Assembly: GCA_945883545.1 (NCBI GenBank) | Contig: CAMCXT010000015.1 | Location: 1 to 62,229, forward strand | Direction of reading: 5' to 3' | DNA length: 62,229 nucleotides | Source of the DNA: Chitinophaga pinensis | GTDB taxonomy: Bacteria > Bacteroidota > Bacteroidia > M30B66 | Shown here: positions 52,540-60,394 of the stretch, piece by piece | How the letters are laid out: each line of letters begins with the position of its first letter | Numbering within the stretch: the stretch's first letter is position 1 | Made by a program: the position numbers and the translations under genes | Notes under the pieces: model-generated | What the model was told of the DNA's origin: nothing | Seen by the model: only the letters and a program-made list of their open reading frames with translations | Databases searched by the model: none

Positions 52540-53862
52540 ATGCCTGAAGCGTTGCTGCTGATCTTCTATTTGATCATTCTTGTTTTTTTGACATCCGTAC
52601 TGAAGGTGTTCAGAATGAAAGGCTTGCCATTTTGGACTGCCCCTGCTTTATTGTTGTTGAAATTTTCTGCAGGGATGGGCTTGGCTTGGATCTACAGCAA
52701 CTATTATTCAGACCGCTCCACTGCCGACGTTTTCAAGCTTTTCGATGATTCGAAACATATGTATGCTGCATTTCAGCAAGAACCTGAAGATTTTTTCAAG
52801 ATGCTCTTCGGTTTATCTTCGGATGCTCCTTATTACGATAGGTATTACAATCAAATGAACCATTGGTTTCCTTCATTTGATGTGAACCAAGGTTTGTATT
52901 ACGATACCCGAACTTTGATTCGATTCAACGCCTTTTTTAGGCTGTTTTCGATGGGTTACTATTCGGTTCATGTGCTGATGTTCAGCTTCATGGCCTTATG
53001 GGGATCGATGCTCGCGTGGCGTGTATTTTCGAGAGGAAGCACCTTGCAACCAAAGTTAATTTTGGCGGCAGTGTTCCTCATTCCTTCAGTTCTTGCTTGG
53101 ACTTCAGGTGTGTTAAAGGAAAGTTTAGTGATGCTCTTCACAGGCATGTTTCTCACAGGCTTCTTTGCACTTTCGGAGAAAAGATTCAGTATTCGAAATG
53201 TACTTTCATTGTTGTTGTCTATCCTCGGCTTTGCCGTGATGAAAGCTTACATTTTGCTGGCAATTTTACCTGGTGCTTTTGCATGGTTAATTGTCACTTA
53301 CAGAAATTTCAAGCAACCCAGATTAACCTTTGCTGTCACTTTGCTGATTTCTGCCTTGGTTGCCTTGAATATTCAATATGTGTTTCCAAGTATCAATTTT
53401 ATGGAAACGCTATCTGTGAAACAACAAGCCATGCTTCGGTTGGCATATTACACAGATTCTGGAAGTGTGATTTTTGTAAATCCTCTCGATCCTAACTTGA
53501 TGAGTTTTCTGCGCAATTGGCCTGAAGCTTTACTCAATGCATCCTTTAGACCTTGGGTAACTGAAGCCGAAAATGCCATGCAGTGGTTTTCTGCATTAGA
53601 AAATTTGGTTTTGGCCCTGTTGAGTTTGATCTGCATTGTATTTTACAAAAAGCAGGACTCGCCCGGTAAACTGGCATTTTTGTGGTTTTGTTTGAGTTTC
53701 GTTTTGGTTCTGTACTCAATAACAGGAATTACAACCCCCATTTTGGGCACCTTGGTTCGTTACCGAATGCCTGCACTACCTTTCTTTTTGATTGCAATTT
53801 TTATGATGACAGATTTGAAAAAAATGGTTCAAACTGTGAAGCAACTCTATGGATATGAATAA
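52540..53862 (+). CDS. Polytopic membrane protein of unknown function
   Basis: A 440-residue protein with about ten to twelve hydrophobic helices. A long soluble loop follows the second helix (about 48-120; SNYYSDRSTADVFKLFDDSK, then YYNQMNHWFPSFDVNQ), with aromatic and acidic residues. The mix of early acidic loop and many helices resembles membrane glycosyltransferases or polysaccharide polymerases, yet no signature is clear. The stop overlaps the SDR gene by 14 bases, so the two are co-transcribed. No function is assigned. Confidence 0.6.
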   Translation: MPEALLLIFYLIILVFLTSVLKVFRMKGLPFWTAPALLLLKFSAGMGLAWIYSNYYSDRSTADVFKLFDDSKHMYAAFQQEPEDFFKMLFGLSSDAPYYDRYYNQMNHWFPSFDVNQGLYYDTRTLIRFNAFFRLFSMGYYSVHVLMFSFMALWGSMLAWRVFSRGSTLQPKLILAAVFLIPSVLAWTSGVLKESLVMLFTGMFLTGFFALSEKRFSIRNVLSLLLSILGFAVMKAYILLAILPGAFAWLIVTYRNFKQPRLTFAVTLLISALVALNIQYVFPSINFMETLSVKQQAMLRLAYYTDSGSVIFVNPLDPNLMSFLRNWPEALLNASFRPWVTEAENAMQWFSALENLVLALLSLICIVFYKKQDSPGKLAFLWFCLSFVLVLYSITGITTPILGTLVRYRMPALPFFLIAIFMMTDLKKMVQTVKQLYGYE

Positions 53863-54613
53863 CACCATTCTCATTACTGGCGCGAGTTCAGGCATTGGAA
53901 AAGCATGTGCCGAACGTCTTGCAAAAACTGGAAGCAAGCTGATTCTTACTGCACGCCGAGGAGATCGCTTGGAAACGCTTGCCGATGCACTTCGTAAGGA
54001 AGGCACTGAAGTATATACAGCTATTTTGGATGTCCGAGATCGTGCAGCTTGTGAGGCCTTTGTGGATGCAATTCCATCGGAGTTTAGAAACATCAGAGTA
54101 TTGCTCAACAATGCTGGCTTGGCTGCTGGTTTAGGGCCAGTTCAATCGGGCGATACAGACCATTGGGACCGGATGATCGATACCAATTTGAAAGGCTTGC
54201 TCTACGTTTCAAGGGCGGTTATTCCGCTCATGTATGGCGTTGAAGGTGCCCAAATTGTGAATATTGGCTCTGTTGCTGGAAAGGAAGTTTACCCTGGAGG
54301 AAATGTTTACTGCGCGTCCAAGCACGCTGTTGATGCACTCACCAGATCGATGCGCATCGACCTATTGGAAAAAGGAATTCGAGTAAGTTCTGTTAGCCCA
54401 GGAATGGTGGAGACCGAATTTTCGATCGTGCGATTTGATGGTGATTCTGACCGCGCTGCAACTGTTTACAAAGGCCTAGAGCCGCTTTTGGCGGATGATA
54501 TAGCCGATGCAGTGAATTACATCGTAACTGCCCCGTTTAGAATTACTGTTGCCGATATTTTGATTTTTCCTGCTGCACAAGCGTCTTCGAGAGATGTTTT
54601 ACGCAGAAACTAA
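53849..54613 (+). CDS. Short-chain dehydrogenase/reductase
   Basis: A 254-residue classical SDR. It has the cofactor motif TGASSGIG (residues 10-17), an arginine-rich RRGDR that favours NADP, NNAG (87-90), and the catalytic S141, Y154 and K158 in GSVAGKE and YCASK. The length and SPGMVETEFSIVR resemble the YdfG/serine-3-dehydrogenase subgroup, which reduces 3-hydroxy acids or small aldehydes. Overlaps the upstream membrane protein gene. Its last 15 bases overlap the convergent alkB-like gene. An alternative ATG lies at 53855. Confidence 0.88.
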   Translation: MDMNNTILITGASSGIGKACAERLAKTGSKLILTARRGDRLETLADALRKEGTEVYTAILDVRDRAACEAFVDAIPSEFRNIRVLLNNAGLAAGLGPVQSGDTDHWDRMIDTNLKGLLYVSRAVIPLMYGVEGAQIVNIGSVAGKEVYPGGNVYCASKHAVDALTRSMRIDLLEKGIRVSSVSPGMVETEFSIVRFDGDSDRAATVYKGLEPLLADDIADAVNYIVTAPFRITVADILIFPAAQASSRDVLRRN

Positions 54614-55672
54614 ACCGGATGAACCTTGTCCGTCGGCTTGAATTCTTCGGTTCATTACCTTGAACCACAATGGAGGAATTGTGCTCAGGAGCATCATTGC
54701 TGGGTAGCCAGCCGGTAGATGCGGACTGTTCTCGTAACTTTTTAGGATCTGGTATTTCCTCGATGCTTTGTAATGATGGTCGGCGTGGCGCGTAAGTTCG
54801 AAGAGCATGATTCTTCCAAGGGCATAATCGGAATTCCATGAATGGCTAGGCAATACTTTTTCATAGATGCCTGGTTTGATTTCCTTTCGAGACAATCCGT
54901 AATGCTCTATGTAATTGATTGTTTCTAATAGAACGATGCCGATCAATGCACTTCCTAGGAAAAGCCATCCGGCAAGTTTGCCGAAAATGATAAATACCGA
55001 AGCAACCAAAACGATTTGCAAAATTTGGAATATCAACATCAAGTTGGAGGCGCTGAAGAACGATTGGTTGTGCTTTTTCAACAAACCGATTTGAATTTTC
55101 CAAGCAGAGATATAGCTTCCAACTATTGATTGAATCCAAAATCCGTAAAGCGACTGGCCTCTTTTAGCAGTTGCTGCATCCTTTGGCGTGGCAACATATC
55201 TGTGATGGCCATGGTTGTGCTCTACGGAGAAGTGCATATACAAAGTGCTCAATAAGAGCGACCAAGCCATGATCTGTTCCGATTTTTTTGCGCGGTGCCC
55301 AAGTTCGTGGGCGATGTTGATTCCAATAACACCCGAGCTGATGCCGGCAGCCAAGGTCATTCCGATAAGTTGTGCTGTGGTGTATTCGTTGTTTTGGATT
55401 AGCCAACAAAATAGTAGGATTGTTCCCCATTGAACTGGAACACTGAGGTAGAGCATATAGTCGTAAACCCGATTGGTAAGCAATGATTTTTCTTCAGCTT
55501 CTTCAAAATTATCATGGCTTTGAGGAAGCAAATATTCTGCAAGTGGAATGATTGCAAAGGCAAAAATTACCGCAAAAAAGGCAAGCTTTTCGGGGAATAA
55601 CAACGAAAGTATAACTGAACCAGAAATAAGGTATCCACTGAGATACTTCATTTCACTAAGGATTTTTTTCAT
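54599..55672 (-). CDS. alkB: Alkane 1-monooxygenase (AlkB-type)
   Basis: A 357-residue integral-membrane diiron hydroxylase. All the histidine boxes are present: HELGHR, EHNHGHHRYVATPKD, the HYG motif in NYIEHYGL and LTRHADHHYKASRKYQ. Around six hydrophobic helices surround them. AlkB adds oxygen to the end of medium-chain alkanes or alkyl chains using rubredoxin electrons; rubredoxin and its reductase are not in view. Distantly related family members (xylene monooxygenase, fatty acid desaturases) differ in the HYG and ATPxDAAT segments. A -7 box precedes it at 55699-55706. Confidence 0.87.
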   Translation of the reverse strand: MKKILSEMKYLSGYLISGSVILSLLFPEKLAFFAVIFAFAIIPLAEYLLPQSHDNFEEAEEKSLLTNRVYDYMLYLSVPVQWGTILLFCWLIQNNEYTTAQLIGMTLAAGISSGVIGINIAHELGHRAKKSEQIMAWSLLLSTLYMHFSVEHNHGHHRYVATPKDAATAKRGQSLYGFWIQSIVGSYISAWKIQIGLLKKHNQSFFSASNLMLIFQILQIVLVASVFIIFGKLAGWLFLGSALIGIVLLETINYIEHYGLSRKEIKPGIYEKVLPSHSWNSDYALGRIMLFELTRHADHHYKASRKYQILKSYENSPHLPAGYPAMMLLSTIPPLWFKVMNRRIQADGQGSSGLVSA

Positions 55673-55698
55673 TTCAGCTTCACAATTTCAACTATGCT

Positions 55699-55706
55699 CA
55701 AATATA
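55699..55706 (-). promoter_or_regulatory. -7 box of the alkB-type gene
   Basis: Minus-strand TATATTTG matches TAnnTTTG, 26 bases before the ATG. The nearest upstream TTG is more than 30 bases away. Confidence 0.4.
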
Positions 55707-55773
55707 AGGAATCGCTTGAAAGTTTATTCCGATAATGCTCAAAATCTGTATGTAAGTGATGCGGCTTGATCAT

Positions 55774-55781
55774 TATCTTTG
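55774..55781 (+). promoter_or_regulatory. -7 box of the type A cargo gene
   Basis: TATCTTTG matches TAnnTTTG and ends 21 bases before the ATG at 55803. Confidence 0.4.
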
Positions 55782-55802
55782 AACCATCAACATCCCAACC
55801 GC

Positions 55803-58328
55803 ATGAAGAGAATTTTACCTGTGTTCGTAGGCTTTGCTATATTAACGAGTGGATTTTTATTTTTCAATCATACCAAAGAATCGATGTTTTTACCAGTTCC
55901 TGGGGAAACATTGGTGCTCCGTAAAGATGAAAGTGGAGAAGAGGAAGAGCACCGTTTAAGGAAGGAATGGATTGAAAAGATCCATCGTGCCGCACCTGGA
56001 GTGAATTGGCGCGCGATGGACAAACAAACCCGATTGAATCGCTATGCTGAGTTTGTAGCAAGTCATCAGGGTCAAAGATCAGTATCAGATCCTGTGGTGA
56101 TTTTGGATGGATTGCTTCAAGGGCGCTGGGTGGAAAAAGGCAGTAACAATTTAGCCGGAAGAATCCGGTTTGCCGATTATGATACCGTTTCAAGGAAGAT
56201 TTACTTGGTTTCAGATGGAGGAAATGTCTGGAAGGGAAATCTGGATGGTTCTGGATGGGAAGTGCTAAATGATCAACTTCAATTCGAGTCTCCATCGATG
56301 ATTCGAGCAATTCGTCGCGATGGCAATTTGAGAATCTTGGTTTCTACGTGGGATAAGTTTGCTTATTACAGCGACGATGACGGAGCCACTTGGCAGCAAT
56401 CATCAGGTTTTGAAGATTTAAACGATTGGGATCAGCGCTTAGAAAAAATGGTGGTGGCTGATGATGAAAATGCAACTGTGTATGCTTTGGTAAGTGCCCC
56501 AACTGCAAATGGATCTTCACAATATTTATGGATTTATCGTTCGCTAGATAAAGGCTCTAGTTTTCAAAGGTATCAAGCAATTCCTGGATCACAGAACGCC
56601 AGTATCGGCAATGCTGATATTTGGATGCCCCAGTATGGTTACACCGATCCATTTGTGATTTTTAATAACAAAAGTTTCAGAGTGAATACGGTGGATAGTC
56701 AAATGGTTGAATTAGGAAATATTTTTCCAAGTGGCAGTGGATATAGCATGCTTACAGGATTTTTAGAATCGAATGGGAATTCACGCTTGTATGCATACGT
56801 AAATCAGGTTGTATACAAGTCGCTCGATGCAGGTTCAACTTGGACTCAAACCATCGATTTGGCAAAAGATCCGTTTTTTAAATCCAGTTTCAGTGCTTCT
56901 ATCACTTCACCAGATATTCTTTATTTTGGTGACATCGAATGCAACAGAAGTTTAAATGCTGGTCAGTCTTTTACGAGGGTTTCTGAGTGGTTCGAGTATT
57001 ACGATAACATCGTAAATCGCTTGCATGCAGATATCCCTTCGGTGAATTGTTTGTTGGATGAGAATGGCGAGGAGTTTCAGTTGATTAATACCGATGGAGG
57101 AACCTATTATTCTAATACCAATGCTACCCAAGTAACGAATATATCGAGAGAAGGCCTCAATGTTAGTCAATACTACTCAACGCTTACAGCTGCATACGAC
57201 ACCAGCATTTTGTATGTTGGTTCTCAAGATCAAGGTTTCCAGCTTTCAACTTCCGACAACGGAGGAGCCCTCGATTTTACGCAAGTTGTAAGTGGAGATT
57301 ATGGCCATATTGTAAGTTCAAACGATGGAGGAAGTATTTGGATGGTTTATCCAGGCTTCGCTATTTTCTATCCAGATGGAACATCGAACAGTAGTTACTC
57401 TTGGGATTTTGACGGCAACAATTCCTTCTGGATGCCACCATTGATGCCAGATCCAGAGAATGAAACTGTTTGTTACATGGCCAATGGTTTGAGAATCATG
57501 AAATTAGAATTCAACGGAGCGGGCATCGATGCTACACAATTGCCAACACTTTTCTTAGGTGGAATCTCTGCCATGGCTATTTCTCCGGTTGACAACAACC
57601 GCTGGTATGTAATGACAGAAACAGGCAGGTTCTACAAGTCGATAGATGGTGGAAATACCTGGACCTTCAGCAATATTACTGGCGTGCCGGGCGGAAATTA
57701 CCTCTACGGTGCTCAGGTATTGCCTTCAACTGTGAATCCTGATGTCGTTTACGTATGTGGTAGTGGGTATTCGAATCCTCCTGTTTTCAAATCGGGCGAC
57801 AATGGTGCAACCTTTCAATCTATGAGTGTAGGATTGCCAAGTACAATGGTTTTCAGAATGGCACCAGCACCGAATGATGAATTTATTTTCGCTGCTACAG
57901 AAGTTGGACCTTATGTGTATACGCCTTCAAACCAACAGTGGCAGTTCATAGGTGGCGGCTTTGCTCCTGAACAATCCTATTGGTGGGTAGAATATGTTCC
58001 CCAAATGAAAACTGCTCGTTTCGCCACTTATGGCAGAGGCATTTGGGATTTTAGAATAGAGTCTCCATTGGCAATTCAACCTGAAGGTCAAGCAAAATTG
58101 CAGGTTTTTCCAAATCCAACATCAGAATTCTTTATTGTTAAAGGAATTGGCGCTGAAGAACAAGCCTCAGTTAGCTTGTATAGTCTCGATGGCAAACTAA
58201 TGCTCACCAAGGAAATAGCCGGAGGAGAAGTGGTTTACTTACCGAAATCTGTAAGTCGCGGTCTTTATGTTGTGATTCTCAACAGAAAAGGCAAAAAGCC
58301 AGTTGCAACGAAGTTGATTGTTCGATAG
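55803..58328 (+). CDS. Sortilin-like beta-propeller with type A type-IX sorting domain
   Basis: An 841-residue secreted protein. After a signal-anchor-like N terminus (MKRILPVFVGFAILTSGFLF) comes a pro-like segment, then a propeller of VPS10/sortilin or exo-alpha-sialidase-like repeats with the Asp-box patterns YSDDDGATWQQS, SLDKGSSF, SLDAGSTWTQT, SIDGGNTWTF and SGDNGATFQSM. The last ~75 residues (LQVFPNPTSEFFIVKG start, GLYVVILNRKGKKP, LIVR end) are the type A sorting domain of T9SS cargo. It may be a surface glycan-binding or processing protein; catalysis is not supported. The frame opens at a TTG at 55779, but the ATG at 55803 begins the signal sequence. Confidence 0.82.
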   Translation: MKRILPVFVGFAILTSGFLFFNHTKESMFLPVPGETLVLRKDESGEEEEHRLRKEWIEKIHRAAPGVNWRAMDKQTRLNRYAEFVASHQGQRSVSDPVVILDGLLQGRWVEKGSNNLAGRIRFADYDTVSRKIYLVSDGGNVWKGNLDGSGWEVLNDQLQFESPSMIRAIRRDGNLRILVSTWDKFAYYSDDDGATWQQSSGFEDLNDWDQRLEKMVVADDENATVYALVSAPTANGSSQYLWIYRSLDKGSSFQRYQAIPGSQNASIGNADIWMPQYGYTDPFVIFNNKSFRVNTVDSQMVELGNIFPSGSGYSMLTGFLESNGNSRLYAYVNQVVYKSLDAGSTWTQTIDLAKDPFFKSSFSASITSPDILYFGDIECNRSLNAGQSFTRVSEWFEYYDNIVNRLHADIPSVNCLLDENGEEFQLINTDGGTYYSNTNATQVTNISREGLNVSQYYSTLTAAYDTSILYVGSQDQGFQLSTSDNGGALDFTQVVSGDYGHIVSSNDGGSIWMVYPGFAIFYPDGTSNSSYSWDFDGNNSFWMPPLMPDPENETVCYMANGLRIMKLEFNGAGIDATQLPTLFLGGISAMAISPVDNNRWYVMTETGRFYKSIDGGNTWTFSNITGVPGGNYLYGAQVLPSTVNPDVVYVCGSGYSNPPVFKSGDNGATFQSMSVGLPSTMVFRMAPAPNDEFIFAATEVGPYVYTPSNQQWQFIGGGFAPEQSYWWVEYVPQMKTARFATYGRGIWDFRIESPLAIQPEGQAKLQVFPNPTSEFFIVKGIGAEEQASVSLYSLDGKLMLTKEIAGGEVVYLPKSVSRGLYVVILNRKGKKPVATKLIVR

Positions 58329-58331
58329 AGA

Positions 58332-58550
58332 TTAATTGTCTACGCAAGAGGAAGTGCCGCTAATGATAATCGCTCTTGTATTGTTGAGGTCTTTGGCTTC
58401 TTCGATTTGACTAGCATTACCACATGTTTCTTCTGCCGGATACACAACGTTTCCTGAGCCATCTTTTACTTCGCAGGTTGTGCATTTTTTACAGGATGCG
58501 TAAAATGCTGTAGCACAAACAAATGCTAGGATTTTGATTGTTATTTTCAT
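58332..58550 (-). CDS. Four-cysteine mini-lipoprotein A
   Basis: A 72-residue protein: signal peptide ending YASC, with the likely lipid-modified cysteine followed by KK. After it come four further cysteines: one in the SCKKC run, one in TTCEV, one in ETCGN and one in SSCVDN. The same layout (lipid Cys-Lys-Lys, a close cysteine pair, one middle and one terminal cysteine) is seen in the next three small genes. The two Lys after the cysteine fit Bacteroidota lipoproteins. No known function. It starts 3 bases after the stop of the upstream mini-lipoprotein gene, so the two are one transcript. Confidence 0.7.
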   Translation of the reverse strand: MKITIKILAFVCATAFYASCKKCTTCEVKDGSGNVVYPAEETCGNASQIEEAKDLNNTRAIIISGTSSCVDN

Positions 58551-58553
58551 AGG

Positions 58554-58769
58554 TTAGTTTCTAGGACAATTTAACTCAAGCGTATCTGAAAGATTAATTC
58601 TATAAGTGAGTTCTTGGGTATTTAGCGTAGCTTTTTTTCCACAAATTTCTGGGTAAGAATCTACAACCGCTCCTGTGTTTTTCGAAGTGGTTTGGCATTC
58701 CATACATTTTTTGCAGGAAGAAAAGGCAAGCATTCCAAGCATAATCAACGGTAATAGTTTGTTTTTCAT
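58554..58769 (-). CDS. Four-cysteine mini-lipoprotein B
   Basis: A 71-residue protein with a signal peptide (MKNKLLPLIMLGMLAFSS) and lipobox cysteine in SSCKKC. The four later cysteines are in KKCMEC (two), EICGKK and LNCPRN, the same plan as the neighbours. It shares the CKKC-x2-C motif with mini-lipoprotein A and is probably its paralogue and operon partner. Divergent from the plus-strand pair by 163 bases of very A+T-rich DNA. Function unknown. Confidence 0.72.
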   Translation of the reverse strand: MKNKLLPLIMLGMLAFSSCKKCMECQTTSKNTGAVVDSYPEICGKKATLNTQELTYRINLSDTLELNCPRN

Positions 58770-58877
58770 ATCAAATGAAACTTAAATTTTGGATGGGCAA
58801 TTTGGCAAGAATGCCTTAAATATTTGTATGAATTGTTGAATATTACTCATCAACTTGAAAAGAAAATTAGATAAATG

Positions 58878-58907
58878 TTTGTTAAAATAAGAATACAGAT
58901 ATATTTG
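58878..58907 (+). promoter_or_regulatory. Promoter of mini-lipoproteins C and D
   Basis: TTTG at 58878-58881, an 18-base spacer and TATATTTG at 58900-58907, a full Bacteroidota consensus, 25 bases before the ATG at 58933. Confidence 0.7.
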
Positions 58908-58932
58908 CATTAAACTAAAACAAATCAAAACG

Positions 58933-59130
58933 ATGAAAAAAGTATTTGCTTCCCTAGCGATTATTGCATTATTTGCTGCTTGTAAAAAAGATTACACTTG
59001 CGAGTGTACAGTTTTAGGCACAACAGAAAGTTCAGTTATTAAGGACGTAAAAAAATCTGAAGCAAAAGATTCTTGTGATGCAGCAAATGCGCTTGTGTCT
59101 CTTTTCGGCGGTTCTTGCGAATTGAAATAA
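58933..59130 (+). CDS. Four-cysteine mini-lipoprotein C
   Basis: A 65-residue protein with signal peptide MKKVFASLAIIALFAA and lipid cysteine in AACKKDYTCEC. The four later cysteines are in TCEC (two), DSCDA and GSCELK. CKKD at the mature N terminus partly resembles the surface-export signal of Bacteroidota lipoproteins. The DNA coding KKDYTC shares a 17-base exact run with mini-lipoprotein D, so the pair arose by recent tandem duplication. Has its own promoter; 32 bases separate it from D. Confidence 0.78.
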   Translation: MKKVFASLAIIALFAACKKDYTCECTVLGTTESSVIKDVKKSEAKDSCDAANALVSLFGGSCELK

Positions 59131-59162
59131 TCAAACTAAGTAACATTTAACATCACCTATTT

Positions 59163-59366
59163 ATGAAAAAGATTTTCGCTGCTGTTGCAATTGTTGCGCT
59201 TTTCGCATCTTGCAAAAAAGATTACACTTGTGATTGCAATGATGGTACTGGTGTGATTGATTCTACGCCTATTAAAGATGCTAAGAAGGCTGATGCACAA
59301 GAAGCTTGCGACGCACTTAGTACACTTAATGTTGCATTTGGTGGTGGTGCTTGCACTTTGAACTAA
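59163..59366 (+). CDS. Four-cysteine mini-lipoprotein D
   Basis: A 67-residue protein with signal peptide MKKIFAAVAIVALFAS and lipid cysteine in ASCKKDYTCDC. Four later cysteines: TCDC (two), EACDA and GACTLN. It matches C in the KKDYTC core, the KDAKKADAQEAC middle and the -C-x-L end; tandem paralogue. A terminator at 59386 closes the pair. Function unknown; the strict cysteine spacing suggests two disulfides. Confidence 0.78.
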   Translation: MKKIFAAVAIVALFASCKKDYTCDCNDGTGVIDSTPIKDAKKADAQEACDALSTLNVAFGGGACTLN

Positions 59367-59385
59367 CACTATCCAAAATAGTATT

Positions 59386-59416
59386 AAAGCTGGTTCATTG
59401 AGCCAGCTTTTTTTTT
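59386..59416 (+). terminator. Terminator after mini-lipoprotein D
   Basis: AAAGCTGG (59386-59393) pairs with CCAGCTTT (59403-59410) over a 9-base loop that has an inner TCA/TGA pairing; T-run to 59416. The next gene starts 4 bases later. Confidence 0.87.
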
Positions 59417-59420
59417 GCCT

Positions 59421-60338
59421 ATGAATATCATTATCTCCCTTTTGCTGCGGTTAGTTATCGCAACTATTCCACTTCTCGCTATATTCTATGGTGCAGAGAA
59501 CTTTGATTATTTCGACTATGCGATAGTTGAACTTGGCTTTCCATCGTGGTTCTTAGCCAACTATTTTACAAGGGTTTTATTGGGCTCTTTGTGTGGTTTG
59601 GGTTTTGCCGTTTTGTTTTCTGGAAAGGATGGTCGGAAGTTTATAAATGTTTACATCGCATTGGTATCCTTCCTTTTATTATTGGAGATTCTACAGATTA
59701 CAGCGCTCCCATTAAATAGAGTGTATTTTGGCTTTTGGGAATTGATGAAATGGAACGTGTGGCAAGGTCCTGCTATTTGGTCTATGGTCTTGGTTTCAGC
59801 ATTACTTGCGCGTCGATTAAATCAATTTAAGTTTCTCCATCTGCCCACCTGGATTCGGTTTGTTATCCTTCTGATTGGTATTTCAACCCCATTTATTCTG
59901 AACTATCCACCCCATTGGGCAATTTATGGTGAACGTGGGATGGCCGAATCCAAAGACTTACTCATGGCAGATAGTTTAGCTGTTCAAACCAGCAATTATA
60001 TTCATTTGATGAAGCCAGAGGAGCTTAAAACTGGCAAAAAGCTCGTGTGTTTTGCCAGTCTTACTTGTCCGTTTTGTATCAGAGCAGCCTATAAGTTGCA
60101 TGTGCTCAGGAAAAGAAATCCGAACGCGCAGTGTTTTCTAATTCTCACTGGCGCGCCCGAAATGTTAGAAAAATTTGAGCTTAGAACTTCTTGTCAGAAT
60201 GTGCCAAGAATGTTATTGGATGCCACTCTTTTCAATAAAATCACCACAGGAGGCGTCCCGAAAATTTACCTGACCAACCAAGGTGAAATCACCCATCGTT
60301 TACCTTATTGGGCGATTACCGACGAACATGTTCGATAA
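59421..60338 (+). CDS. Membrane protein with DoxX-like N terminus and thioredoxin-like CPFC domain
   Basis: A 305-residue protein. About four membrane helices occupy residues 1-170 (IISLLLRLVIATIPLLAI at the start), in a DoxX/MauE-like arrangement. The C-terminal domain (about 190-305) has a thioredoxin-like fold: SLTCPFCIRAA with the CxxC at 216-219, and the cis-proline loop TGGVPKIYL. Similar BT_3928-type proteins are known in Bacteroidota. The active site would face the periplasm if the helix count is even. It sits directly after the cysteine-rich mini-lipoproteins and the terminator. The frame opens at a TTG at 59415, and the ATG at 59421 is preferred. Predicted thiol-disulfide redox role. 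Confidence 0.7.
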   Translation: MNIIISLLLRLVIATIPLLAIFYGAENFDYFDYAIVELGFPSWFLANYFTRVLLGSLCGLGFAVLFSGKDGRKFINVYIALVSFLLLLEILQITALPLNRVYFGFWELMKWNVWQGPAIWSMVLVSALLARRLNQFKFLHLPTWIRFVILLIGISTPFILNYPPHWAIYGERGMAESKDLLMADSLAVQTSNYIHLMKPEELKTGKKLVCFASLTCPFCIRAAYKLHVLRKRNPNAQCFLILTGAPEMLEKFELRTSCQNVPRMLLDATLFNKITTGGVPKIYLTNQGEITHRLPYWAITDEHVR

Positions 60339-60347
60339 CTCAATATC

Positions 60348-60381
60348 TTGCTGAAGTTTGAGTTTGTAAATAATAAATTTG
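60348..60381 (+). promoter_or_regulatory. Candidate promoter of the acyl-CoA ligase gene
   Basis: TTG at 60348-60350, a 23-base spacer and TAAATTTG at 60374-60381, ending 13 bases before the ATG at 60395. The spacing is at the long end of the range. Confidence 0.4.
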
Positions 60382-60394
60382 AGAAAAACGACTT

